DNA of 64,000 nt from Rugalucina vietnamica (taxonomy: Eukaryota > Mollusca > Bivalvia > Lucinida > Lucinidae), in contig OZ024880.1 in assembly GCA_964017185.1 (NCBI GenBank), positions 34,686,329-34,750,328 on the forward strand, read 5' to 3'. Shown here one piece after another: positions 44,385 through 54,063 of the stretch. Below the pieces are notes generated by a model. The model worked only from the letters and a program-made list of their open reading frames with translations. It was not told the DNA's origin and made no database searches. Position numbers and translations under genes: made by a program. Every line of letters begins with the position of its first letter. Within the stretch, counting starts at the first letter, position 1.

Positions 44385-44532
44385 CCTCATACTGAACAAA
44401 TTATATATAAACAAATGCCTCCAGTTGTTCATTTTTTTACCAGTGAGAATTGTTCAAAAACAAAAAGATTTGTCAATTTATTTGTGAATATTGCATGGTG
44501 TATATTTATAACTGAACGCAGCTGTATATCAT
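44385..44532 (-). mobile_element. CAGSTGCGTTCA foldback element, right arm
   Basis: GCCTCCAGTTGTTCA, CCAGTGAGAATTGTTCAAAA and ACTGAACGCAGCTG mirror the left arm at 41819-41965, including the extra inner CAACTGGAGG part. Confidence 0.7.
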
Positions 44533-44829
44533 TGACTAAGGACTTTTTAAATTTGTGCTGAAAAATTTTACATACAATACATTTATCTTCCTTTAAAATT
44601 TTCATCTATATTCCGGGACGTACCATTATATCCGTAAATTGACTAGTCTACAGCCGTCAGTGACAGTGAACGGTAAAGGCGACAATAGTCGTCGGTGGCA
44701 TGAATAGAAACTAAGATTAAAGGAAGTAAGTTTTATAGCAATTTTGTGATGTTTTGTGTTGTACTTCCTTTCCCGCCTGGTGTCTGAGTGTGAATTTAAA
44801 AATTGTACAATACTTGTGCCTTCGTTTCT

Positions 44830-45210
44830 TATTTTACTGTTATTTGCTGTTACTACGGCTTATTTTGTGCCCTACGGCAGCCTTTAAAAGTCTCCCCGTA
44901 CATTATCAATAGTGCAAATTATGTTTTCGTTTTGTTCCTTTGTGAGTAGGGGAAGATATTGTGAGAAATCAGAGATTTCTTAGCCGATTAGATTCATTTC
45001 CTTTAAGGTTCAAAATATTTGACTCCATTTGTATAATACATGTCTTTGTATAAAATATTCTATTTGAATTTGCAAAACAACGTAATTCTCTCTGGTTCTA
45101 TATTGCCGGCTGAAAAGTGTCACTGATGATAAGTCGAAACCGCGTTATTAGTAATAGGCCGTTAATATTTTTCAAAACTCTTAAAGGAGCTTAGTTTTTA
45201 TTTTTATGTT
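44830..45210 (+). repeat. Ribozyme-bearing repeat, type A, decayed
   Basis: It has CTGTTACTACGGCTTATTTTG and CTCCCCGTACATTATCAATA-like starts, then the body. The hammerhead region at 45117-45160 keeps GTGTCA, CTGATGA and CGAAACCGCG, but stem II has collapsed to TAAGT, so it cannot fold. Confidence 0.7.
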
Positions 45211-45224
45211 CACATGATCTAAAC

Positions 45225-45507
45225 TTCAGTTTTCCTACGTCGGTAGCACGGATTTTATATTTCTGATCGTTCAAAGGTGATACTTCTGCTGTGGTTCTAA
45301 TTGTTTCATGTCTGCTGTTTGCACCTTATGTGCGTTTTAATATTTTAGTTAGGTTAGGGCAACTGAGTGGTCACCGTTTAGGAATAAGCTGCACACTCAG
45401 TTTACGGTATGTTTTCTTTGTATAAGTACCTTATTTTCCCACCTTGTTTTTTGGGGTGGGATTTTCTTTCAGATTGCTCTATCTGATCAATGCATACTTG
45501 TACTTTT
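45225..45507 (+). repeat. Penelope tail adjoining exon 2 of the C1GALT1-like gene
   Basis: GATTTTATATTTCTGATCGTTC, given by position 45252-45273, then GGTGATACTTCTGCTGTGG, GAGTGGTCACCGTTTAGG, CTCAGTTTACGGTATG and the terminal TCTGATCAATGCATACTTGT. The tail ends 26 bp before the splice acceptor boundary of exon 2. Confidence 0.8.
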
Positions 45508-45532
45508 TTTCTCAGAAACATTTTTCTTTCAG

Positions 45533-46179
45533 TTCCTGATCAGGAGACGAAGCGTGTTCGAGTACTGTGTTGGATTATGACGTGCCCAAAGAACCTTAAA
45601 CTCAAAGCGATGGTTGTAAAATCTACATGGGGAAAGAGATGTGACATATTATTATTCATGAGTTCTGTACGAAATGACTCGTTTCCAACGGTTGGTTTAA
45701 ATGTATCGGAAGGGCGCGAACATTTGACTGCTAAAACTATGTTATCGTTACAATATCTTCATAAATATTATTACGACAAGGCTGATTGGTTCTTGAAAGC
45801 TGACGATGATACTTACGTCATCGTGGAAAACTTACGTCATTTCCTGTCAGAACAAAACGCCTCTGAACCTATTTATTTCGGCCACCATTTCAAATCATTC
45901 ATTAAGCCAGGGTTCATGAGTGGAGGAGCGGGATATTGCTTAAGCAAAGAAGCACTGAGACGCTTTGGTCAACGCGCCAAGAAAAATATTTCATGCCGTA
46001 TAGATGGAGGTCATGAAGACCAAGAAATAGGAAAATGTATGATGTACCTCGGTGTAAGAGCCGGGAACTCCACAGACAGCTTAGGACGGAACAGATTTCA
46101 TTGTCTTGATCCCGCGTCACACCTGCTGGGGAAGTATCCCAAGTGGTATTATAGTTGGGATGACCAGGGAGGTAGGGAG
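45533..46179 (+). CDS. C1GALT1-like: Core 1 beta-1,3-galactosyltransferase-like, exon 2 (catalytic domain)
   Basis: The exon starts after TTTCTTTCAG (45532) and completes the split codon from exon 1. Residues 57-272 form the catalytic part: RVRVLCWIMTCPKN (64-77), STWGKRCDILLFMSS (87-101), WFLKADDDTYVIVENLRHFL (142-161) with the metal-binding DDD at 147-149, GGAGYCLSKEALRRFG (187-202) and HEDQEIGKCMMYLGV (217-231). They match the C1GALT1 family in order and spacing. I place the donor after GGGAG at 46179 (GTATGT follows), because only this phase joins exon 3 in frame. The frame otherwise runs on through intron to a TAA at 46249-46251. The nearby GTAGGG at 46172 gives the wrong phase. Confidence 0.9.
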
Positions 46180-47204
46180 GTATGTACGATTCTTGTAACG
46201 ACAACTGAGAAAATAATTGTAGTGGGTTATATAAATTTTCTGTGGAATTAATACTAATGGTGATCGAGATGTCAAATTTTCCTGATTATACATGTAAATA
46301 TTTGAACAGTCGCACCTCATGATTGTTTTACGATTTGTGAATGTATTGCGGTAATCAAAATTTAACGGACCGAAGTTTTATTCATATAAAATTCAAAACA
46401 GAATGTTTTGCATGCTTCATAGACACCCCCAAACCACCATATAAATGAGTATAAATCGTTAGGGTTTAATATGGTTTCATCCATTATTGCAACAAAGGTA
46501 AATAGCGGTAACTAACTAATCAGTTTTGATGTACACTAGCACTTTGCAGACGATATGTCGCATTATACAAAGCATAAAACGCGGATGGGTCAATTATATA
46601 TGTTTATAATGGTTTCAATCCTCAGGGATTGCTTGCAATCAGTTTGCATTTTCGTATCTCTCACTACCATATGGGAATTTCTTTCTGATTGCGCCTTTTC
46701 CTGATCATTACCTACATGTACCTGTCCCTTTCATATTATTTTTAAAGATTTAAATAACTGCATATAATAATTCCGATCATAGTGACAACAAATGTCTGAA
46801 TTCACTGAAAAACCTTATACATGTACATAACTGGAATTTCGCTCAACATGATAATGTGTTATTCGCCAAATGTATATATTTATATATAACAACATAGCCA
46901 TCATCACAAGTATCATTTGTTGCATATTGCAGAAACCGATGACATGTGCATCAGGGTTGGGCAATGCATTAAACAAATGTCAATGCCTAGCTGTTTCTCA
47001 ACTTAATGCTAATGCAAATACAAAGCATATGTTTTGGCATAAGAACATTGTGTAATGCTTTACTTTTGCATATTTTGAATATGAATTAGCATTAGATTTG
47101 GGCATTAGCAACAAAACATTTTTCTATGATGTACATATATTCTCTAGAATAATAAACCAGGAGCAAGTGAACAAACAGTTTAGTACATATTGTTATATGA
47201 GAAA
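46180..47204. other. Intron 2, first part
   Basis: AT-rich intron. A 45 bp Penelope tail end (TTTCTGATTGCGCCTTTTCC, 46680-46722, + orientation) and an AT-rich repeat with internal GCATTAG motifs near 46950-47115 are the only recognisable items. Confidence 0.5.
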
Positions 47205-47445
47205 TTATATGTTAAGAAACATATTCTTAACAATATTTTACTATTTGACCTCGATTAGGAATTTGTCTTTGATTTAGTCTACCCTTGTGTAAATTCTAAA
47301 AATTCCAGCAGAACTATCTGGCTTTCGTGGCCGATATATTAAGGTCAATGATAAGGGTTCATTACCCGAAATTGCAAAATATGGCTCATTCTTTCTCCCT
47401 TTGAATGTTTTCTCTGCCTCCAAAGAATCTGATTTATATTTTTAT
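47205..47445 (+). repeat. Ribozyme-bearing repeat, type B, decayed
   Basis: TTTGATTTAGTCTACCCTTG, CTGGCTTTCGTGGCC and, at 47341-47387, AAGGTCA-ATGATAA-GGGT-TCATT-ACCC-GAAATTGCAAAATA-TGGCTC. The core has lost the essential C and one G (ATGATAA), so it is inactive. It lies in intron 2 of the C1GALT1-like gene. Confidence 0.7.
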
Positions 47446-48084
47446 ATCTATATTTTATTTGTTTGTTTTCCTTTGGCTATTACCAAGCAGTAGTGTCACA
47501 AATAAAATCTTCCGGGATCCTTTGGATATAATAAATGTACTGCTTATGTCCATGGGAATTTTTTTTAGTGCAAAATTTGTATTTTGCTTAAATAGATAGC
47601 TTTTTTTTAAAAAACGAGCTCGAAAATAAATATTGCAAGGAATTTTGGATGTTGGCATTAACCAGTATGCTTTAATCTGTGGATTTTCTGAAAAAAAAAA
47701 TGGCATACATTCGTAATGCAAAAATGTTACATGGATTTAAGCAGGACAAACCTTATATCATTTGTGTACTCCGTAATTCCAAAACATTAGGAATTCACTT
47801 GAAAACTGGACGGGTATCCTGATACTTATGGTTTGCCTCAAAATGTGGGCTAAAGTTTGGGTATTTTACATTGTGATATACATGTATGTGAAATAGTGCA
47901 GTACTCCTTTAATATCTTGAGCAGTGTGTAATGTGTGCGCTGCCCAAACAAAAGTATCAACGCTTGAAAGTGTATCGTATATTTTTAATAAATTTTTACA
48001 TATTTATGGAGTTGTTGTCACTGCTTTTGTTGTTAGTGGTGGCGTTTGCGGGGTTACTTGTTTAGCTGTACTGATAACTTATCC
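47446..48084. other. Intron 2, no recognisable feature
   Basis: AT-rich. Short unassigned frames only. Confidence 0.4.
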
Positions 48085-48376
48085 CATCAGGAAAACATGT
48101 CCGTGCAATGAATACCCCCTTAAACTCCACTTTTATATTGTAAAACTGGGGTATGCAGGGGTATACCTTTTTTTCTTATTTTTGCTAAAAACACATATAT
48201 TGTGGGTACTCGTTAGAACCGCCTCGCCGAGGCGGTTCTAACGCGTACCCACAATATATGTGTTTTTAGCAAAAATAAGAAAAAGTATCAAAAGTTTTCC
48301 AGTAAAAATTTTCAAATTGTAAAATTGTTACAACTAAAGAAAAATCTATGTATTACATGGGCATGTTTTCGTCATG
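48085..48376 (+). mobile_element. CATCAGG foldback MITE, best copy, adjoining exon 3
   Basis: It runs from CATCAGGAAAACATGTCCGT to CATGGGCATGTTTTCGTCATG. The central palindrome is perfect: CACATATATTGTGGGTACTC, GTTAGAACCGCCTCG and then the exact inverse CGAGGCGGTTCTAACGCGTACCC with a single change. The near-perfect hairpin suggests a young copy. It ends 20 bp before exon 3. Confidence 0.9.
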
Positions 48377-48396
48377 CACTGTTCTGTCTGTTACAG

Positions 48397-48501
48397 GGAC
48401 AGGAAAGTATAAGTACCAACGCTATTTCCTTCCACTATGTGTCGCCGGAGATGATGAGGATATTGGAGATGTTCATGTATCATATTAAGGTGTCAACATA
48501 G
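48397..48501 (+). CDS. C1GALT1-like: Core 1 beta-1,3-galactosyltransferase-like, exon 3
   Basis: This short last exon follows GTTCTGTCTGTTACAG (48396). It reads GQESISTNAISFHYVSPEMM and then RILEMFMYHIKVST before TAG (48499-48501). AISFHYVSPEMM is the strongly conserved end of C1GALT1 proteins (usual form S-N-x-A-I-S-F-H-Y-V). The frame joins exon 2 at phase 0 and gives 306 residues in all, against 363 in the human enzyme. The usual GPxCCS sequence before this motif is replaced by GQESIS, so a conserved cysteine pair is absent, and the protein ends right after YHI. A second AG two codons further in could also serve as acceptor. An AATAAA lies at 48835. Confidence 0.85.
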   Translation, partial: GQESISTNAISFHYVSPEMMRILEMFMYHIKVST

Positions 48502-48551
48502 TGACTTTCTCATCTGCCAGTAAATTGTGTCCGATAAGAGACATGCGGAAG

Positions 48552-48803
48552 AAATGCCCATGCAATCAAAAAACCAGAGATTTTTTCAGCTGTAAAACAT
48601 AAAATTCCATTTGGAACTAAACAAATTATATTTTTAATTAATTTGCTCGAACCATTGACTGTGGGTACACTTTATACATGTAGCAGCCTCACTAAGGCGA
48701 CTCTAACGGGATCAGATAAAAAGGATAACCCCTCTGCACCTTAGTTTTACTAAAGAATTGCTCGTTTTCATGCGGTATCTATGTCACGAACATGTTATGG
48801 TTA
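48552..48803 (-). mobile_element. CATCAGG MITE, decayed
   Basis: GAAATGCCCATGCAATC, CAGAGATTTTTTCAGCTGTA, the broken palindrome GACTGTGGGTACACTTT with CTAAGGCGACTCTAACGGG, and ACGAACATGTTATGG. It overlaps the likely 3' untranslated region of the C1GALT1-like gene. Confidence 0.65.
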
Positions 48804-48935
48804 AACATGATAAGCTTTAAAGGTAAAAAGATAAAATAAACTGTACGTGAATGGCGCTCTTTTATTTAAAACGTTAAAACATTAACAAAGCGTTTAACAA
48901 TACTTAATAAGTAGTGATGTTTTGAATAATGCAAC

Positions 48936-49145
48936 AACAGGAAAATGTCCGTGAGATGTATAAACCCTTATGCCCACTTTTATTAGCGCATCCGAGCCGA
49001 AGGCTCACATATGAGCTTTTAGTATACCAATGCTCGGGCGTCCGTCGCCGTTCATTACATTCAAACATCTCCCCTGAAACCACTTGGCCAATTAAAGCCA
49101 CTCTTCATGTGGAGTATCCATAGGAAGGCGGAACTATTATTTGCA
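48936..49145 (+). repeat. MITE end fused to a GAGCCGAAGGCTC repeat
   Basis: ACAGGAAAATGTCCGTGAG and GCCCACTTTTATTAGCG are a CATCAGG MITE end. At 48993 the sequence switches to GAGCCGAAGGCTCACATATG, GGCGTCCGTCGCCGTTC and TCAAACATCTCCCC, a repeat motif I recognise from bivalve genomes. Confidence 0.6.
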
Positions 49146-49175
49146 TAAATGGTCTAGGTCACATAAATTACCAAG

Positions 49176-49535
49176 ATGGTTGCTGATGTTTTCAACATTT
49201 TTCAACCTGGCGCGTCGGCTGCTGTTGTCGATACGTTACTTTCAATAGCAAAAGCAAAAACTGCAGATACATGTAAGCATATGAAACGTGTAACTATGCA
49301 CTCAGAAACTGTTGGTGGAAGTAAGCATAAAAATGAGACAAACCAACCTATATTGGAAGTTTCGTCATCAATCACTGAGATCAATAAGCATTTCCCCAAG
49401 GCAGAAATTGCCTTTTCTAGCACTACTGCACACATCCCCATCAAAAGTCACTTAAAAAGGCATTTAAAAAATCCATTAAATTTAACAGCATTTTCAAAGA
49501 TTCTCCCCATGAAAATCTTGTTAAAAGAACATTAA
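49176..49535 (+). CDS. Unrecognised 119-codon open frame
   Basis: It begins MVADVFNIFQPGASAAVVDT and runs into the CCATTAA-saturated repeat, which supplies its last 30-40 residues. I recognise no domain, signal peptide or membrane segment. Its first two thirds have mixed composition and could be a fragment of a real or transposon gene. The repeat-derived end makes a functional protein unlikely. Confidence 0.2.
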   Translation: MVADVFNIFQPGASAAVVDTLLSIAKAKTADTCKHMKRVTMHSETVGGSKHKNETNQPILEVSSSITEINKHFPKAEIAFSSTTAHIPIKSHLKRHLKNPLNLTAFSKILPMKILLKEH

Positions 49536-52290
49536 AATACCCCATTAAAATGCTATACATTAAGAGTCATTAAAATAGCATCAAAATGCCATTAGGTTAA
49601 CAGCATTGTTAAATTGCCATTACTTTTATGACCATTAAAATCTGTTAAATTCATGCCTTAAAAAATCACTCCAATTAAAGTAAAGGCACCTTTAAAATAT
49701 TTAATGGTAGCCATCAGCATTAAAAACTTCTTAAAAGGCTCTTAATGTATAGCATTTTAATGGGGCCGTTAATTTTCCACAGGTCATTTTAAAAGCAAAT
49801 TAAAGACACTTAAACTCATATTTTAATGACAAAATAATGAGCCTTAAATATCCATTAAATATCAGCCATTAAAATCTATGCCAATTTAATGGTGCTGTTA
49901 CTTTTTCAGGAGACACATTTTAAAGGTATTTTCATTACAATTAAAATGCTAAAATTTGTTAATAAATGTAGGTTTAAAGACCATTAATTAACCCTTAATA
50001 TTTTAATGGCCCCCATTAAAATGCTATACATTAAGAGGCGTTTAATGATATTTTAAAGACATTGTATTTAATGGCCACCTTAAGTTAATGGTAGAACTTG
50101 ATTCTGTATGCCATTAATTTGACAGCATAAGCGCCCATTAATTTGACAGCATAAGCGCCCATTAATTTTTAATGAGCAACACCATTAATAATTTAATGGT
50201 AAATGGCCACCTTAAGTTAATGGTAGAACTTGATTTCTGTATGCCATTCATTTGACGGCACAAAGATCCCATTAATTTTTGATGAGCAATACCATTAATA
50301 CTTAAATGGTAAACATCTATTTTGTATCCATTAACTTAACAGGTAATCAAGCCTATTAACTTAATGGTTATTAAATTGATGGCCCATTTTGTTAATGGTG
50401 ATTTGGTCTGCCCTCGATTTGACAACAAACAGCGCCTATTAACTTAATGATGAACTATACCTTTAACAAGTTAATGGCTTCGTTCAGTTTTAATGGTGTT
50501 ATTTGACTTCTTATATTTATGCCTAGGTCACACTAGCGCTTACGGATGCCGCGGATAGTTGCGAATACTGTACGTAGCGATCCGCAGAATTTTGTAGGCG
50601 GGGCTAACGGTTCTTAATGAATTTATTACTTTTAAATGCGAATAAATACGAGTAGTTCAGGAAAGATACGGATACGTTCGTAGATAGTTACGGATAATTT
50701 CGAATACATACGATTAAGATACTTGACTACATACATTTCGATACCATCTGTTACGTTTAGATACAGACTTACACCTTCAGGTACGTAATGTTGCGTTTTC
50801 TTGCGTATGTAAGGGTGAAATCTGATGCAAGAAAACGCAGGTTTTGGTCAAACTACAGTCACACTAGCACATCCGGATGCTGCGGACGCTGCGGACTGGC
50901 CTTTCGTATCTATCCGTCATATCCGTTACAATTCGTATCTTTTCCGTATATGTCCGTATCTTAACGTATTGTATATGCAAGTCCGATTCCATCCGCGCCC
51001 AAATTTTGAAAAAAGTCAAAAATTTGGCACGGATGAAACATCCGTAACAATACGTAATGACATGTAACTGAAGGCATTGATTCGAATCTTTCCGTATCTT
51101 AACCGTAACACAAACGTATCTATACCGTAAATGAACGCATCAACCCACAATCAAGCATTGGCTGCCGACAGATACGACACGAGTGCACAGCACGAGTGGA
51201 AATTTTTATGTTTTCAACTCACGAGATGAAATATACATGTACCGGTCTTGGTATTCACCGAAAAGAAAAATCTTTTTATTTTATACAATACATGGGCATT
51301 TTCCAAGTCACAAAGGCAGGCCTTGAAAAAAAAAAATGAAAACACAAAAAAATTTGGTACCGCATTATTCCTTACGTTCTAACTAAGAAAATGAATACCC
51401 ACACTTTATGTTTTCGTTCATAAATGATAGAGTTATAGGCGTTTGAAGTTCTGATGTGAGACACATTTAATGACGTCAAGTAAATTGAAACGTCAGAAGT
51501 AATCCAAAATCTACAGTGAAGATATAGGCTGATATTAGTCACTAGTGACCTTGAGATCTGATATCAGTGAAATTTCATATCAATGAAAATACCAATTTTA
51601 TCAAGTTTTGATATGCATTGGTTTTCACAGTAAAGTATAAAATAAATACCTATTTTTTACTGACAATTGCGGAAAATTGCGACTATAGTTACTTTCACAT
51701 ACGGATTAATAATGTTTGTTACTGACTGGTACCTTCGAATAAAGTCTTTTTACGTTGAAATACTAACATGTTCACATTTGTGGCGTGATGCAGTGGTGCC
51801 ACCGGTTATGTGACACAGGCGAACCGTAACATTACGTGTTCGTACCTGAACGTATTAAATTGTATCGAAAAGTATCTAAACGACAAAGACCGCAACCGAA
51901 CGAAACAACACGTATGGAACAGTATCGATCCGCAACAAATGCTTGATCGCGGAATGATACATTTAGATACGTTTTTATACCGATTAGATACGGACAGTTT
52001 CGAAAAAAATGCCTTCAGTTACGTACCATTACCTATCATTACCGATCGTTCATCCGCGCATGAATTTTTGACAGTTTGCCCGCGGATCTTCCGCGCACTG
52101 AGGATACGATACGTACAGTTACGGACATTACGGATAAGATACGAATCGTTACGGATAGGACGGGCAGATACGTTACACCTATCCGCAGCGTCCGCAGCGT
52201 TCGTAAGCCCTAGTGTGACCTAGGCATAACTGAGTAACATTTTTGTTTACCATTAATTAAACAGCAAATGGTACCCATTGACTTTTGCAT
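49430..52290. mobile_element. CCATTAA-saturated region, interrupted
   Basis: From 49430 to 50516, CCATTAA, TTAATGG and TTTTAATG variants recur every 10-30 bp. The same style resumes at 52230-52290 after the foldback element at 50517-52229. Within it, GCCATTAATTTGACAGCATA-like text repeats (50109-50170), and a unit with GGCCACCTTAAGTTAATGGT occurs twice (near 50071 and 50205). It resembles 59930-60665 in reverse orientation. No coding sequence is seen. Confidence 0.65.
50517..52229. mobile_element. Foldback element saturated with TACGGAT-like motifs
   Basis: The ends are inverted repeats: TTATGCCTAGGTCACACTAG at the left and its reverse complement at the right, followed inward by GCTTACG and a TGCGGA-rich block. 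A third copy of the end (GTCACACTAGCACATCCGGA) lies inside near 50866, so it is nested. The ends' flanking text is rich in GATACG, CCGTATC and TTACGGAT. A middle part (about 51200-51800) is plain AT-rich sequence. A 137-codon frame at 51810-52223 is motif translation. Confidence 0.75.
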
Positions 52291-52789
52291 GAACAGACCA
52301 AGATTCACCCTAGATAAGCCCCCACCCCACCCCCACCCCCCAAAAAGTCTTGTTTCCAGAAACATTTAAATAATCCATGGCTTTTCAACGTATGGACATT
52401 TTAGGCATTTTCCATGTTTTCCAGAGCCAACGGAATCCCTGAAAATTGCTTTATAATCTTTCATGAATTTGCTTTGTATGATAATGTATCTTCCATTTGA
52501 AAATCTAACAGACTTTTTTTTTTAAAGAAACATTTCCTTGAACATTCATCAACATAACAGAACGCATATAAAGAAATACTTAGAAACAACTAGGGTACAT
52601 GCACATGTACCAATGTCCTGTAAATGCTCACCTGACATGTTTGAACTGCAAGTAAAAATAAAAGCAGAAAACATAACTGAGTGCATAATGAGAAAACCAA
52701 TGTCTTGCACATGCAATAAGAGCTGTCGCAGGCCTGGTTTGTCTCTAGAAGTAATAAAATTTAATCGCATAAAAGGGTAACATTATAAG
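52291..52789. other. No recognisable gene
   Basis: A short CACCCCACCCCCACCCCCCAAAA tract lies near 52320. The remainder is unassigned. Confidence 0.4.
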
Positions 52790-53235
52790 TAAAATGTTAA
52801 TGTCCATGACCTCGACCTCAAGGTCACTGAGTTGGGTTGAGATGGTATAGCGTAACAAGAGGAATAGTGTCCGTGGCCTTGTCCTCAAGGTTACTGAGGT
52901 GGGTCGGGACGGTACAGCATAAAATTTCAAACCAAAATGTTACACAGACATCGTATAGATCCATCCACAAGTTCAAGAGATAATAGACTTCTATTCTAAA
53001 AACTTTAACCAAAAACTTGAACATAAAATTTCTAAGTCTGTGACCTTGACCGCAAGGTCAGGATGGTGCAGTATAAAACTTCAGACTAATATCTAACAAT
53101 AGGCAAATTATAAACTAAGTCCATCCACATGTTCGAGAGATGCAGACTTCTCAAAACTTTAACCAAAAAATTTAGCATTTGAGCAATGCGGACGCCAACG
53201 CCGGGTGAGTGCAATAACTCTTCCTGTACTTTCGT
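52790..53235. repeat. Tandem TGACCTTGACC-type repeat
   Basis: CATGACCTCGACCTCAAGGT, GTGGCCTTGTCCTCAAGGTT and GTGACCTTGACCGCAAGGTC start three successive related units (about 52801, 52870, 53039). Each continues with a GGTGGGT or GATGGT and a TAAAACTTCA-like part. The end, GCGGACGCCAACGCCGGGTG and CAATAACTCTTCCTGTACTT, is a repeat motif I recognise from bivalves. Confidence 0.65.
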
Positions 53236-53243
53236 ACAGCCGA

Positions 53244-53432
53244 GCTAAAACAAAGGTACATATCAGCTTCGCAGATCAGCGCTTTTGTTTTCACTACAGG
53301 TATAATAAATTCTTCTATGAACTAAATCCAAAATTTCCGGTTTCTAGCCATGTTATGTCGCTGCACAGTCTGTATTGAGTCAGACCTGGTCTGAAACCAC
53401 AGCATTGGTTTTCTCATGACGTTGATCATATG
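53244..53432 (+). mobile_element. GAGCCGC MITE, partial
   Basis: CAGATCAGCGCTTTTGTTTTC, then CCGGTTTCTAGCCATGTTATG, GTCAGACCTGGTCTGAAACC and GGTTTTCTCATGACG. The left terminal repeat is missing. Confidence 0.7.
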
Positions 53433-54027
53433 GACATTAATTTAAGAAGTAAACAACCAAAAACTTTAAGGATTCCACTCAACATATTTACAGCATATGA
53501 AACCAGCACAGTGGTCCTGTTATGGCTTACTTGATGCACCTACATTATCATCCAGTCATTTTTGACCACTGGCCCCACTCCCCCCCAACCCCTACGGGGC
53601 ATAGCTGGGCAGACTTTTATATATCAAAGCGCTGCTAAAAGCCCTGCCCCATGGGGAAGGCTTGGTCAAAACCCAGCTCTTTGCCATGCCCTACCTACTC
53701 TCCTTACAACATCAACAAAGATTTTTACTACACTAAGATTTTAGAGTGTTAGGCCGAACTGATAAGGGTCAAATCCCTATGGGGCCGAACACATTTTCAA
53801 ATTTTAAGAATATTTATACTGCGAGAGCAAACCTACATCTCCCTTTGAACAGTAACCATATAACGTATATCTCCAACACTTATTTGTTCAGCTAAAGAAC
53901 TAGCCACGGTTTCCGCATGACAAACATCACTGGCTTAATTCTGACAAGAAACATCTTTAAAAAGATAATTGTCGAAGATTAATATCTATTCTGCAATAGG
54001 GTACAGGATGCAGTAGAGAGACAGACT

Positions 54028-54063
<36 letters not shown>

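Larger units (their letters stand above)
42727..44390 (+). repeat. Tandem pair of ribozyme-bearing repeats, type A, split by a mariner-type insertion
   Basis: The first unit starts at TTTTCCTTTCGGCCCTTTGA. It has the hammerhead at 42931-42974, and its trailer and GTGTGGCGGCCCCAAAAAGT segment continue to GTGCAGATTATA (43110). The second unit resumes after the insertion at TATTTTCCCTTCGGTCC (44087) and has its hammerhead at 44283-44326. Removing 976 bp of insertion and the 2 bp duplication leaves 374 bp between the two cleavage sites, which is the repeat's unit length. The two units are nearly identical in sequence. Confidence 0.85.

Noticed and set aside
46180-46251. Continuation of C1GALT1-like exon 2 to the in-frame TAA
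   Set aside because: The added residues do not resemble the family, while exon 3 at 48397 restores the conserved AISFHYV end in the right phase.
51810-52223. 137-codon open frame in the TACGGAT-rich element
   Set aside because: Its sequence reflects the repeated short motif; no domain and no codon-level sign of selection.
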